This document shows, in pieces, positions 16,551-24,793 of a DNA stretch of 64,000 nt. The notes under the pieces are model-generated. The model was given only the letters and a program-made list of their open reading frames with translations, was not told the origin of the DNA and searched no databases. Positions within the stretch are counted from its first letter, which is position 1; each line of letters opens with the position of its first letter. The stretch is from Prevotellaceae bacterium (GTDB taxonomy: Bacteria; Bacteroidota; Bacteroidia; Bacteroidales; Bacteroidaceae), in NCBI GenBank assembly GCA_022508665.1, contig JAFLUT010000001.1, forward strand, positions 1-64,000. The letters are read 5' to 3'. Made by a program: the position numbers and the translations under genes.

Positions 16551-19500
16551 ATGAAAAAGGCATCTATTTTATTAGCGCTCGCACTTTTCACTTTGGGAGG
16601 ATTTGCGCAACAGAAAGATCACTTAGTTGTGCAATTTGACTTTAGCAAAGCGGATGGAACGACAGTGACTGACAACGTGTCGGGCATCAACGGCAAACTG
16701 ACGAACCCTGCTTCGGTACTGGACATGGGAGCATACAAAGTGCTGAGCCTCGGCAACGGCGTAGGCTACTTCAATATGACCTCCGAAGTGGGAGGCAAGT
16801 TGCGTCAGATGGACGAGTTTAGTATCTCCACATACTACCGCGTGGACAAAGCGGCGTCTCTCTCTGGCAATGGTTTCTTCTTGTGGGCTTTTGCGCAGTC
16901 GTCAAGCACGTCGCAGACTTCAGGAGCCTACATCGCTTATCGTCTGAACGCGCAGCGCATGGCAACCTCTGCCGCAGGATGGGGAGGAGAAGTAGGTATG
17001 GAGATAGGAACTGCCGCAGAGAAGGGATGCTGGACGCACGTTCTATATCGACAGAAAGGACAAACAGGAGAACTCTTCATTGATGGGCGTCGTGTATGCT
17101 TCGAGAGCAACATGCCGCTTATCAAAAGCATATTCTCGTCCAATCCTGCTTATTGCTGGATAGGTCGTGCGCCATTCGACGGTGACAGTTATCTTAAACA
17201 GACATTGGTTAGCGACTTCCGCCTTTACGACATAGCACTGACTGACGCCGAGGTGTATGCGCTCTCTTTGGAGACAAAGAGATTGGAGCAGGAATACCGC
17301 TACGGTTCGCAAGGAGACATGACGGCGCTGAATGCTCTGCTGAAGGAAAGCAAGGACTTCATCGCTGCTCCCACAGAGGGGATTGCCCCTAACATCTTGG
17401 CGGAGTTGCAGGATGATGTGACCGTATTAGAGTTGGAGATTGGATATAAGGCGCTCTCTCAAACGGCTATTGACGATTGGGTGAAGTCGCTCACCACCGC
17501 CTTGAATAAGGCTAAGAACGCACAAAAATACGAAGCAAAGAAGTCCTTTGACTACAAGCCAGGGCAACAGGGCTTTGTGCATCCTGGCGGACTGGTGTCG
17601 CAGAATGACATTGACAGGGCAAAGCGCCTCATCTTTGAGGAGAAGAACGACTATATGATTCGTGCGTGGAACATCCTTTGCGCCAACGAGTATTCCCGTT
17701 CCGACATCGCCACATGGCCTACCGAGGTTGTTGTGCGTGGAGGCGGCGTAGGAGAGAACTATATAAATTGCGCTCGTGGTGCGGCGATGGCATATCAGAA
17801 CGCTTTGAGGTGGAAGATTGGAGGCACAAAAGAGAATGCCGATGCCGCTGTGCGTATCATGATGCAGTGGGCGCGACAGTGCAAGGCTTTGGGCGGTGAC
17901 ACCAACGTCTCTCTTGCTTCGGGCATTTACGGCCACGAGTTTGCCAATGCCGCAGAACTTATGCGTGACTACGAAGGGTGGTCGCCAGAGGATTTCGAGG
18001 AGTTCAAGCAGTGGATTATCAGAGTGTTCTACAACCCTGCGATAGATTTCCTTCGTCGTCGTCACGACACATGGCTCAATGCACGATACGCCAATCTGGG
18101 TGAACGTCCGGGACACTACTGGAGCAACTGGGGATTGTGCAATGCGCTGTGCGTGATGTCCATCGGCATCCTGTGCGATGATGTCCACATGTACAACCAA
18201 GGCGTATCCTTCTATAAGTACGACCACGTCGGCACGTTCAGAGACCGCTCTTCGCAAAAGGTCATTCTCAACGATGGTTGCGACGAGTTCATCGGCAACC
18301 TCGTTCCCGTGGTATTGCCCGACGAGAGAGGGCCTTTCGGCTATCTTGGTCAGATGCAGGAGTCGGGACGCGACCAGGGACACTCCCTGATGGCTCTCGG
18401 ATTGGCGTTGGACATTTGCCAGGTAGGCTTCAATCAGGGCGATGACCTTTTCGCTTATATGAACGACCGCATTGCCGCTGGTACTGAGTTTGTGGCAGCG
18501 ATGAACTTTGGTGGCGTGGATGCAACTTCGCTTCCGTGGATTACATACAACTATGCCGACTGCCGAGGCACAATGGGTGCTGGCTGGGCAATGGGAGGGC
18601 CAAACACTGGCGGCTCAGGTGAATATCGCCCATACTGGGACAGAGCCATCGGCTACTACGAAGGTTTGCGTGGCGTGAAACTCCAATATGCAGAAAAGGC
18701 AAGCGCCAAGGTGTGTCCCGACGGCGGTGGCGGCAACTACAGCCAGAACTCAGGAGGATTTGACCACCTCGGATTTTCCACACTGACTAGTTGGCGTCCT
18801 GCCGTAGAGCAGTCGCAAGCCATTGTGCCATTGTCGGGCGACATTATATATAAAGGTGAGACCTACAAGAACCAGACCAACTTGGGCGGATTGAAATACA
18901 AATATACAGTAGAAGCATCAAGAGCTATTCCCGCTGACGACGAGGAGATAAGGCTCGTTCCGCAACTGCCCGACTCGGAGACTGACACAGGCAACTGGGA
19001 ATGGAACATAGGAGAGACCACACGAGAAATCACCGTGCATGCCGACCACAGTTACCTCTATCGTGTCACCTACACCGCTGCCAACGGCACAAAGAGTCAG
19101 CAGTCATTCGCCATAGCAGTGTGTGGCGACGCGCAGGCTGAACCGATGACGCAGGAGATTACCGCCAATGGCAAGATCGCAAAAGACGATACTGCACAGG
19201 TGCTTATGGGCAGCAGCCTCACCCTTTACGCAGGGGCTGTGACGGGATGGACGGATGATTATCAATGGGACAACGGCGCTAAGCAGTCGACCATCACCAT
19301 ACCCAACATCACAACATCGCGCGACTACACCTGCCAGTATGCCAACCAGAGCGGCGCTGTCAGCACGGGGCTTTTCCACATCGACGTTGTGCCAGCACAG
19401 CAGATGTTCTACATCGACGGCAGCGCCATCAGCGGCACGCAGATAGAGACATTCCCTGGAAGCAATGTGATATGCTTGCTTCAAATTCCTCAACAGATGC

Positions 19501-20771
19501 AACCCGAGAATGTGGTATGGCAGGACGGCACAGTGGGAACAGAATATATCATCGCGAATATCCAAGAACCAGCCACGCTCACAGCCACATACCAAGGCAA
19601 GGACTACACATTCAGCGTGTCTCTGAAAGAGGCAAGTCACGGTTACTACGACATTCTTACCACTGAAAATGGCTATACTCACATCACATCTCTGGAGCAA
19701 CTGACCAGGGCTATCAACAGCAGTTACTTCGTGTTGTGCAGCGACGAAGCAGACCTGATGCTCGGACTTGCCAATGCCAAGGAGAACGGCAACAAGGCGC
19801 TGCACTATCAGACACCTGTGAACCCTCTCGGCGATTGCTCGAAGGTGTTTACGATGGAGGCTTTCGACGGCGGATATTGCCTGCGCAACATCGACTATGA
19901 CGGTCTGCTCCTGCAGACAGAGATGGATGCACCGCAAAACTTGCGCACTCACGACCAACCTTATCCTATCTTCTGGGCTCGTTTGCTGTTGGCTCTCGAA
20001 GACAACGCGTGGACAATAGAGAACGGCACTTACACGGGCAACTTCCTCGGTCTTTGGTTCCCCGAAAACGGCTATCATGATGGAGAAGAGACCGCACTGA
20101 ACAAGACTGGTGACGAAGTGGGGCATTTCCAACTCTTCGCCATAGATAAGGAGCGCTTCCACCACGATTTCCTCAACGAAGCAAAGGATGCGACAGTCCT
20201 CATCCAAAACCCAGCCTTCGACGGCAACTCGTGGGCATTATGGACTGTGACAGGCACATTTGGCAACCAGCGCTTCAACGGAGCGGCAGAGACGTGGCAC
20301 AGCACAAACTTCTCCATACAACAGACTCTCAAAGGTGTGCCAGCAGGAACGTACACCGTGACTTGCCAACTGGTCAATGGCGAGGGCAAAAACACGGGCT
20401 ACCTCTTCGCAACGTCGGGCAGCGTCACGGAAAAGTCTGTGGTGGAGCAGAGTTGCGCAGGAAGCGACTTCGACACTCAGCGCAACAAGATGGCTGCCAA
20501 TGCTGAGTATGGCCTGCGCAGCGTGAGCATAGCACTGCCCGAAGACGGCGACCTCACGTTTGGTCTGAAAGAGCCTACCAATGGCACGACTTGGCTGGTG
20601 TTCGACAACTTCCGTTTGGCATACAACCCAGAATATGATTCTATTAATGACGTATTAAACGAGGATGAAGCAGAGTCACGCATCTACTACGACTTCACAG
20701 GTCGCCGCATTAGCACGAAACCAGCAAGCGGATTTTATATCCAAGACGGGAAAAAGTATTTTATAAAATAG
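16551..20771 (+). CDS. Large multi-domain polysaccharide lyase, paralogue of the upstream gene
   Basis: The lyase core (about 345-765) shares with its neighbour GENYIN(C)ARGAAMAYQNALRW, PGHYWSNWGLCNAL and ESGRDQGHSLMALGLALDI, so the two arose by duplication. Extra parts are a LamG/concanavalin-A-like domain at the amino end (about 20-240, after signal peptide 1-19) and a helical spacer (about 245-335). After the core come Ig-like repeats (about 800-1060), a ricin-like region (about 1085-1230) and a galactose-binding-like module (about 1240-1370; QNPAFDGNSWALWTVTG). The tail (FTGRRISTKPASGFYI, ending GKKYFIK) is a short T9SS-sorting-like end. Length is 1406. The LamG and carbohydrate-binding modules suggest attack on insoluble or cell-wall material. 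It is the last gene before a terminator. Confidence 0.85.
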   Translation: MKKASILLALALFTLGGFAQQKDHLVVQFDFSKADGTTVTDNVSGINGKLTNPASVLDMGAYKVLSLGNGVGYFNMTSEVGGKLRQMDEFSISTYYRVDKAASLSGNGFFLWAFAQSSSTSQTSGAYIAYRLNAQRMATSAAGWGGEVGMEIGTAAEKGCWTHVLYRQKGQTGELFIDGRRVCFESNMPLIKSIFSSNPAYCWIGRAPFDGDSYLKQTLVSDFRLYDIALTDAEVYALSLETKRLEQEYRYGSQGDMTALNALLKESKDFIAAPTEGIAPNILAELQDDVTVLELEIGYKALSQTAIDDWVKSLTTALNKAKNAQKYEAKKSFDYKPGQQGFVHPGGLVSQNDIDRAKRLIFEEKNDYMIRAWNILCANEYSRSDIATWPTEVVVRGGGVGENYINCARGAAMAYQNALRWKIGGTKENADAAVRIMMQWARQCKALGGDTNVSLASGIYGHEFANAAELMRDYEGWSPEDFEEFKQWIIRVFYNPAIDFLRRRHDTWLNARYANLGERPGHYWSNWGLCNALCVMSIGILCDDVHMYNQGVSFYKYDHVGTFRDRSSQKVILNDGCDEFIGNLVPVVLPDERGPFGYLGQMQESGRDQGHSLMALGLALDICQVGFNQGDDLFAYMNDRIAAGTEFVAAMNFGGVDATSLPWITYNYADCRGTMGAGWAMGGPNTGGSGEYRPYWDRAIGYYEGLRGVKLQYAEKASAKVCPDGGGGNYSQNSGGFDHLGFSTLTSWRPAVEQSQAIVPLSGDIIYKGETYKNQTNLGGLKYKYTVEASRAIPADDEEIRLVPQLPDSETDTGNWEWNIGETTREITVHADHSYLYRVTYTAANGTKSQQSFAIAVCGDAQAEPMTQEITANGKIAKDDTAQVLMGSSLTLYAGAVTGWTDDYQWDNGAKQSTITIPNITTSRDYTCQYANQSGAVSTGLFHIDVVPAQQMFYIDGSAISGTQIETFPGSNVICLLQIPQQMQPENVVWQDGTVGTEYIIANIQEPATLTATYQGKDYTFSVSLKEASHGYYDILTTENGYTHITSLEQLTRAINSSYFVLCSDEADLMLGLANAKENGNKALHYQTPVNPLGDCSKVFTMEAFDGGYCLRNIDYDGLLLQTEMDAPQNLRTHDQPYPIFWARLLLALEDNAWTIENGTYTGNFLGLWFPENGYHDGEETALNKTGDEVGHFQLFAIDKERFHHDFLNEAKDATVLIQNPAFDGNSWALWTVTGTFGNQRFNGAAETWHSTNFSIQQTLKGVPAGTYTVTCQLVNGEGKNTGYLFATSGSVTEKSVVEQSCAGSDFDTQRNKMAANAEYGLRSVSIALPEDGDLTFGLKEPTNGTTWLVFDNFRLAYNPEYDSINDVLNEDEAESRIYYDFTGRRISTKPASGFYIQDGKKYFIK

Positions 20772-20818
20772 ATATAACGGAATACACAAGCCTTATACAC
20801 AAAATAATAATTAACCTT

Positions 20819-20850
20819 AAGAAGATGGCGTTCCAGATTGCCATCTTCTT
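20819..20850 (+). terminator. Terminator of the lyase operon
   Basis: Arms at 20819-20829 and 20840-20850 pair over 11 bp (AAGAAGATGGC) around a 10-nt loop and are followed by TCTTTATTTTT. The rest of the 320-nt gap to the next gene holds only a candidate promoter at 21021. Confidence 0.85.
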
Positions 20851-21020
20851 TCTTTATTTTTACCGCTTTCTCCACAAAACCACTGCCATTCGAAGCCAAG
20901 AAAATCACTATCTGGGTCATATTTCAAAAAGAAAGCCCCAAACACCATTGGTGGTTGTCCATTATATCCCTATATTGAAAAAAATTCTCTTGCCCCATTT
21001 ATAGTTCCACAAAAAAATTC

Positions 21021-21028
21021 TATATTTG
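21021..21028 (+). promoter_or_regulatory. Promoter -7 box of the esterase/phosphatase/MalY operon
   Basis: TATATTTG followed by CAATT matches TAnnTTTG, 63 nt before the ATG at 21092. The nearest upstream TTG (20990-20992) is 28 nt away, longer than the usual 19-21. Confidence 0.55.
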
Positions 21029-21091
21029 CAATTCAAATCTACGAAACAGGACAATTAGTGAGCGTTAAGCATAACAACATTTCTTTGCAAT

Positions 21092-21865
21092 ATGAGATTT
21101 CTATTAACTATACTTCTTAGCCTTTGGTGCTTGCTCGCAAGCGCACATGAAAAGATAAAGGCATACCGCCATGCCGTGCCAGACAGTTATAATTTTTGGT
21201 TCTGTCATCCCGAAAAAGAGGGGAAGAAAGGCGAGAAGCACCCCCTGCTGGTGTTTCTGCATGGAGCAAGTTTATGTGGAAACAACCTTGACAGAGTAAA
21301 ACGCTATGGACCTATGGATGCCATGCGGAGGGGACGTGTGATAGATGCGTATGTGCTTGCTCCGCAGAACTCTGGAGGGTCGTGGAAGCCGGAGAAGATA
21401 ATGAAACTCATTGAGTGGGCAGAGAAGAAGTTCGATGTGGATAGCGACAGAATATACGTGTACGGCATGAGCCTTGGTGGATATGGCACGATTGACATGT
21501 GCGCCACCTATCCAGACCGCATAGCAGCAGGAATGGCGCTGTGTGGAGGTGGAACTGTAAAGAACCTTGGCGGATTGGCACGCATGCCGATGTGGATTTT
21601 GCACGGCACAGCCGATAGGGCTGTGCCTATCTCTGCGTCCGACCGTGTTGTAGCGGCAATCAAGGCGACAGGCGATGCATCAAGACTGCTCTACACGAAG
21701 TTGTCAGGCGTTGACCATGGCAGACCTGCAAGAATTTTCTATATGTCTCAGACGTATGAGTGGCTGTTCTCTCACTCGCTGAAAGACGAGGGGCGGCCCG
21801 TGAATACGAAATATGAGATAACACCTGCGCTGATGAATAATGCCTACAAGGATTTGAGGCGATGA
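21092..21865 (+). CDS. Exported alpha/beta-hydrolase, esterase/prolyl-oligopeptidase fold
   Basis: The 257-residue protein has a signal peptide (1-18) and the full serine-hydrolase triad: Ser127 in GMSLGGYG, Asp175 in HGTADRAVP and His209 in VDHGRP. The oxyanion-type motif VFLHGAS is at about 54-60. This layout is typical of small exported esterases (feruloyl/acetyl-esterase-like, CE1-related) and of S9-like hydrolases. The neighbouring lyases favour removal of ester groups from a polysaccharide, but the substrate is not readable. It is first gene of a three-gene operon, 49 nt before the phosphatase. Confidence 0.82.
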   Translation: MRFLLTILLSLWCLLASAHEKIKAYRHAVPDSYNFWFCHPEKEGKKGEKHPLLVFLHGASLCGNNLDRVKRYGPMDAMRRGRVIDAYVLAPQNSGGSWKPEKIMKLIEWAEKKFDVDSDRIYVYGMSLGGYGTIDMCATYPDRIAAGMALCGGGTVKNLGGLARMPMWILHGTADRAVPISASDRVVAAIKATGDASRLLYTKLSGVDHGRPARIFYMSQTYEWLFSHSLKDEGRPVNTKYEITPALMNNAYKDLRR

Positions 21866-21914
21866 GGGCTTTGGGCTAATTAGATAAAACCTAAACCTAT
21901 TATATAATACAACA

Positions 21915-23201
21915 ATGAAAAAAACTCTTGTTTTATCCGCTTTTATTATGGCTTTCACCTCCGCTTCGGCACAGACGGCGAAGGAGGAAATTTATGCTGA
22001 TGTGTTGAAATCGGGTTCTAATCACATGGCATATCAGGTGCCTACGAAGCCTTTGACGAAAGCGCCGAAGGGGTATGAACCGTTTTATATGTGTCACTAT
22101 GGCAGGCACGGTTCGCGGTGGTTGCTTGGCGATGGTGAGTATATGGGCAGCATTAGGGTGCTGAGGAAGGCGAAGGAAGGCGGTGTGCTGACTGCATTCG
22201 GCGGCGAGGTGTTGGAGAAGTTGGAGAGGTTTTATCCGTCGACCATTAAGCGACTTGGCGACCTGTCGGATGTGGGCGAAATGCAGCATCATGGAATTGG
22301 CAAGAGGATGACGGAGAACTTTCCCGAAGTATTTAGTGGTAAGGATGCACAGGTGGATGCTCGCAGCACGGTGGTCATACGTTGCATACTCAGCATGACG
22401 GCGGAGTGTGAGGAACTGACGGCTTTCAACCCGAAGATGAGGATGCACAACGACGTGAGCGAGGCGTTCCAATACTATCTGAATGCCGACTGGAACTCTA
22501 AACTGAGAGAGGCGGAGAAGCCACGCTGGGGTGTGCTTGAACCTTACAAGCAGAAGTACACTCATCCCGAAAGGTTGTGCCGTACTCTTTTCAGCGATGA
22601 GAGTTTCTGGAACAACGCCGACTTCAACGCTGGGAGTTTCATGCGTGGGCTGTTCAACGTTGTGAACAATATGCAGAGCCACACCTTTGGCGAGGACTTG
22701 TGGAATGTGTTCACCACTGAGGAATGCTACGACCAGTGGAAGATACGCAACATAGAATGGTATCTCGGCTATGGCCCTGCCCCACAGACTGGGGGCGTGA
22801 TGCCTTTCAGCCAGGCGAAACTGCTTCGCAACATGATAGAGACGACTGACACGGTGATGGCGAGCAAGACATACAAGAATGGCGCATCGTTGCGTTTCGG
22901 GCATGAGGTGTGCGTGATGCCTCTCGCCTGCCTCATGGAATTGGATAGTTGCGGACGGCAGGTTGAAGACCTTGACCATTTGGAAGACTACTGGGTGAAC
23001 TATCGCATATATCCGATGGCATGTAACATTCAGTGCGTGTTCTATCGCTCGAAGAAGTCGCCTGACATTCTTGTGAAGGTGCTGCTGAACGAGAAAGAGG
23101 CGTCGCTGCCTATCGAGACTGCGCAATACCCATATTACAAGTGGGCTGACCTTAGGGCATATTATTTGAAGAAATTAGATGACTTTGAAAAAGATAAATG
23201 A
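21915..23201 (+). CDS. Exported histidine acid phosphatase, MINPP/phytase-like
   Basis: Phosphomonoesterase of the histidine phosphatase superfamily, branch 2. The signal peptide is residues 1-20 (ending ASAQ). The catalytic RHGxR motif is at 64-68 (HYGRHGSRW) with His65 as the nucleophile. A second catalytic pair is His330-Glu331 in LRFGHEVCVMPL, the position of HD/HE/HAE in multiple inositol-polyphosphate phosphatases. The 428-residue length fits that family. Phytate or another sugar phosphate is plausible and unproven. Its stop overlaps the start of the next gene (ATGA), implying translational coupling. Confidence 0.82.
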   Translation: MKKTLVLSAFIMAFTSASAQTAKEEIYADVLKSGSNHMAYQVPTKPLTKAPKGYEPFYMCHYGRHGSRWLLGDGEYMGSIRVLRKAKEGGVLTAFGGEVLEKLERFYPSTIKRLGDLSDVGEMQHHGIGKRMTENFPEVFSGKDAQVDARSTVVIRCILSMTAECEELTAFNPKMRMHNDVSEAFQYYLNADWNSKLREAEKPRWGVLEPYKQKYTHPERLCRTLFSDESFWNNADFNAGSFMRGLFNVVNNMQSHTFGEDLWNVFTTEECYDQWKIRNIEWYLGYGPAPQTGGVMPFSQAKLLRNMIETTDTVMASKTYKNGASLRFGHEVCVMPLACLMELDSCGRQVEDLDHLEDYWVNYRIYPMACNIQCVFYRSKKSPDILVKVLLNEKEASLPIETAQYPYYKWADLRAYYLKKLDDFEKDK

Positions 23202-24433
23202 TTATGACATACGATTTTGACAAACCCGTAGACCGCACAGGGTCGAGCGACTACAAGCATGGCGGATTGGTGAGAAACTTTGGCAGGGCAGACCTCTTGC
23301 CCCTGTGGGTGGCGGATATGGACTGGGAGACTCCGCAGTTCATCACTGATGCTCTGAAAAAGAGGCTTGAACATTCTCTGTTCGGATACACTTGCGACCC
23401 TGTGGACTATTGGCCTACGGTGCAGAAATGGATATATGACCACCACGGATGGAAGGTTGACCTCCACTGGTTCAGTTTCATTCCCGGCATCGTTAAGGGC
23501 ATTGGCATGGTAATCAATGTCTTTCTGAAGTCTGACGAGAAGGTCATTGTGCAGTCGCCCATATATCATCCTTTCTACCTCACACCAGAGGGCAACAAGC
23601 GAGAGGTGGTGTGGAATCCGCTGAAGAAGAAAGTAATTTCACCTGCTGTGCCTGACGACGGTAGCGGCAATGGCGCGGATGAGGTGTGGACGTATGAAAT
23701 GGACTTCGACCACCTCGAGAAGGTGTGTGATGATAAGTGCCGCCTGCTTCTCCTCTCCAACCCTCACAATCCTGCAGGCATCATTTGGGAGAAGGAGACG
23801 TTGCAGAAGTTGGCGCATTTTGCAAAGGAGCATAACCTTATCGTAGTGAGCGATGAAATACACTGCGACATGGCGCTGTATGGCAACAAGCACATACCAT
23901 TTGCCACGGTGAGTGACGAGGCGGCAGAGGTGAGCATCACTTTTGGTGCGCCGAGCAAGACATTCAACATTGCTGGCATCGTCAGTTCGTGGAGCATCGT
24001 ACCTAATGAGAAACTGCGCAAGCCGTTCTATGACTGGATGTCAGCCAGCGAGTTCAACGAGCCTACAATCTTCTCGCCTATCGCAACTCTGGCGGCATTG
24101 AAGAATGGTGAGGAATGGCGTCAGCAGATGCTTAAATATGTGGAAGGGAATATTGAGTTTGTCATCGACTACTGCAAGCAGAACATTCCGCAGATAAAGC
24201 CGATGCGTCCACAGGCATCGTTCCTCGTGTGGCTCGACTGCCAAGCATTGGGTCTGAACCATGAGGAACTTGTTGATTTGTTTGTCGACAAGGCAGGACT
24301 TGCGCTAAACGACGGCGAAATGTTTGGCAAGGAAGGCAAAGGCTTCATGCGTCTGAATGTCGGCACGCAACGCAGTGTGCTGAAGACAGCGATGGACAAG
24401 TTGAAAGCGGCGGTTGACGGCATGGCCAAGTAG
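23198..24433 (+). CDS. MalY/PatB-type PLP-dependent C-S lyase or aminotransferase
   Basis: Fold type I PLP enzyme of about 410 residues, the size of MalY/PatB cystathionine beta-lyases. It shows LPLWVADMDWETP at the start, SNPHNPAG (about 187-194), the cofactor-holding Asp219 in SDEIHCD and the Schiff-base Lys254 in FGAPSKTFNIAG. A late block, PQASFLVWLD, holds sequence expected near the substrate-binding Arg region. The usual reaction is cleavage of cystathionine or cysteine to pyruvate, ammonia and a thiol. The ATG at 23198 overlaps the preceding stop; an ATG at 23204 is an alternative. Cytoplasmic, unlike its two exported operon partners. Confidence 0.9.
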   Translation: MIMTYDFDKPVDRTGSSDYKHGGLVRNFGRADLLPLWVADMDWETPQFITDALKKRLEHSLFGYTCDPVDYWPTVQKWIYDHHGWKVDLHWFSFIPGIVKGIGMVINVFLKSDEKVIVQSPIYHPFYLTPEGNKREVVWNPLKKKVISPAVPDDGSGNGADEVWTYEMDFDHLEKVCDDKCRLLLLSNPHNPAGIIWEKETLQKLAHFAKEHNLIVVSDEIHCDMALYGNKHIPFATVSDEAAEVSITFGAPSKTFNIAGIVSSWSIVPNEKLRKPFYDWMSASEFNEPTIFSPIATLAALKNGEEWRQQMLKYVEGNIEFVIDYCKQNIPQIKPMRPQASFLVWLDCQALGLNHEELVDLFVDKAGLALNDGEMFGKEGKGFMRLNVGTQRSVLKTAMDKLKAAVDGMAK

Positions 24434-24471
24434 CATTTTTGTAAACAACGGCATACAGATAACGATACAGA

Positions 24472-24501
24472 CGAAAGGCGGCAAATGTTTGCCGCCTTTC
24501 G
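24472..24501. terminator. Perfect 14-bp hairpin after the MalY-like gene
   Basis: CGAAAGGCGGCAAA (24472-24485) and its exact complement (24488-24501) flank a 2-nt loop, 38 nt after the stop. The U run expected after a rho-independent terminator is missing on both strands, so it may be an RNA-end stabiliser or a non-canonical terminator. Confidence 0.6.
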
Positions 24502-24655
24502 CTGTTAAAGATATTAACCCTTCCCTCCCACAGATGCTAACCATGCACTTCTGCCATAGCATCGGGTTGAGTGGAAGGATTTTTCATTATGCCCATACAC
24601 AGATATTGACCATGCGCCAGAATGGATGTCAGCCGCATGCGTCATTAAAATATAA

Positions 24656-24735
24656 CCTATATTTTATAAAATTTAAGTTTAATTTATATAAATATAAGTT
24701 ATATTTTATAAAATCAAACTTATATTTTAACAAAG
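24656..24735. repeat. AT-rich array of 21-bp units (copy 1)
   Basis: Consecutive 21-nt units begin at 24656, 24677, 24698 and 24719, built on TATATTTTATAAAAT, which contains the perfect palindrome ATTTTATAAAAT in units 1 and 3. The fourth unit decays into the next hairpin. A second array with the same unit and period lies at 50070-50146. Because 21 is divisible by 3, the array can be read as a protein with a 7-residue repeat (LYFIK), but no start or codon signal supports that. Confidence 0.75.
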
Positions 24736-24736
24736 T

Positions 24737-24768
24737 CCGCCAACAACACGGGCATGTGTTGTTGGCGG
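24737..24768. terminator. Perfect 13-bp hairpin between convergent genes
   Basis: Arms 24737-24749 and 24756-24768 (CCGCCAACAACAC and complement) pair perfectly around GGGCAT. The hairpin lies 26 nt after the 3' end of the C10 peptidase gene on the minus strand and 300 nt after the MalY-like gene. On the minus strand it is followed by ACTTTG rather than a U run. Confidence 0.55.
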
Positions 24769-24793
24769 AAGAGGGATTATGCTCGCTGCACAA

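Noticed and set aside
20851-20975. Possible minus-strand coding remnant (DPDSDFLGFEWQWF-like reading)
   Set aside because: About 45 residues could be read, but there is no start, no continuation and no family I can name; left as unassigned intergenic DNA.
21933-23126. Long open frame antisense to the phosphatase gene
   Set aside because: The plus-strand gene has a signal peptide and the RHGxR motif; the antisense product has no recognisable feature and high Leu/Arg/His content typical of shadow frames.
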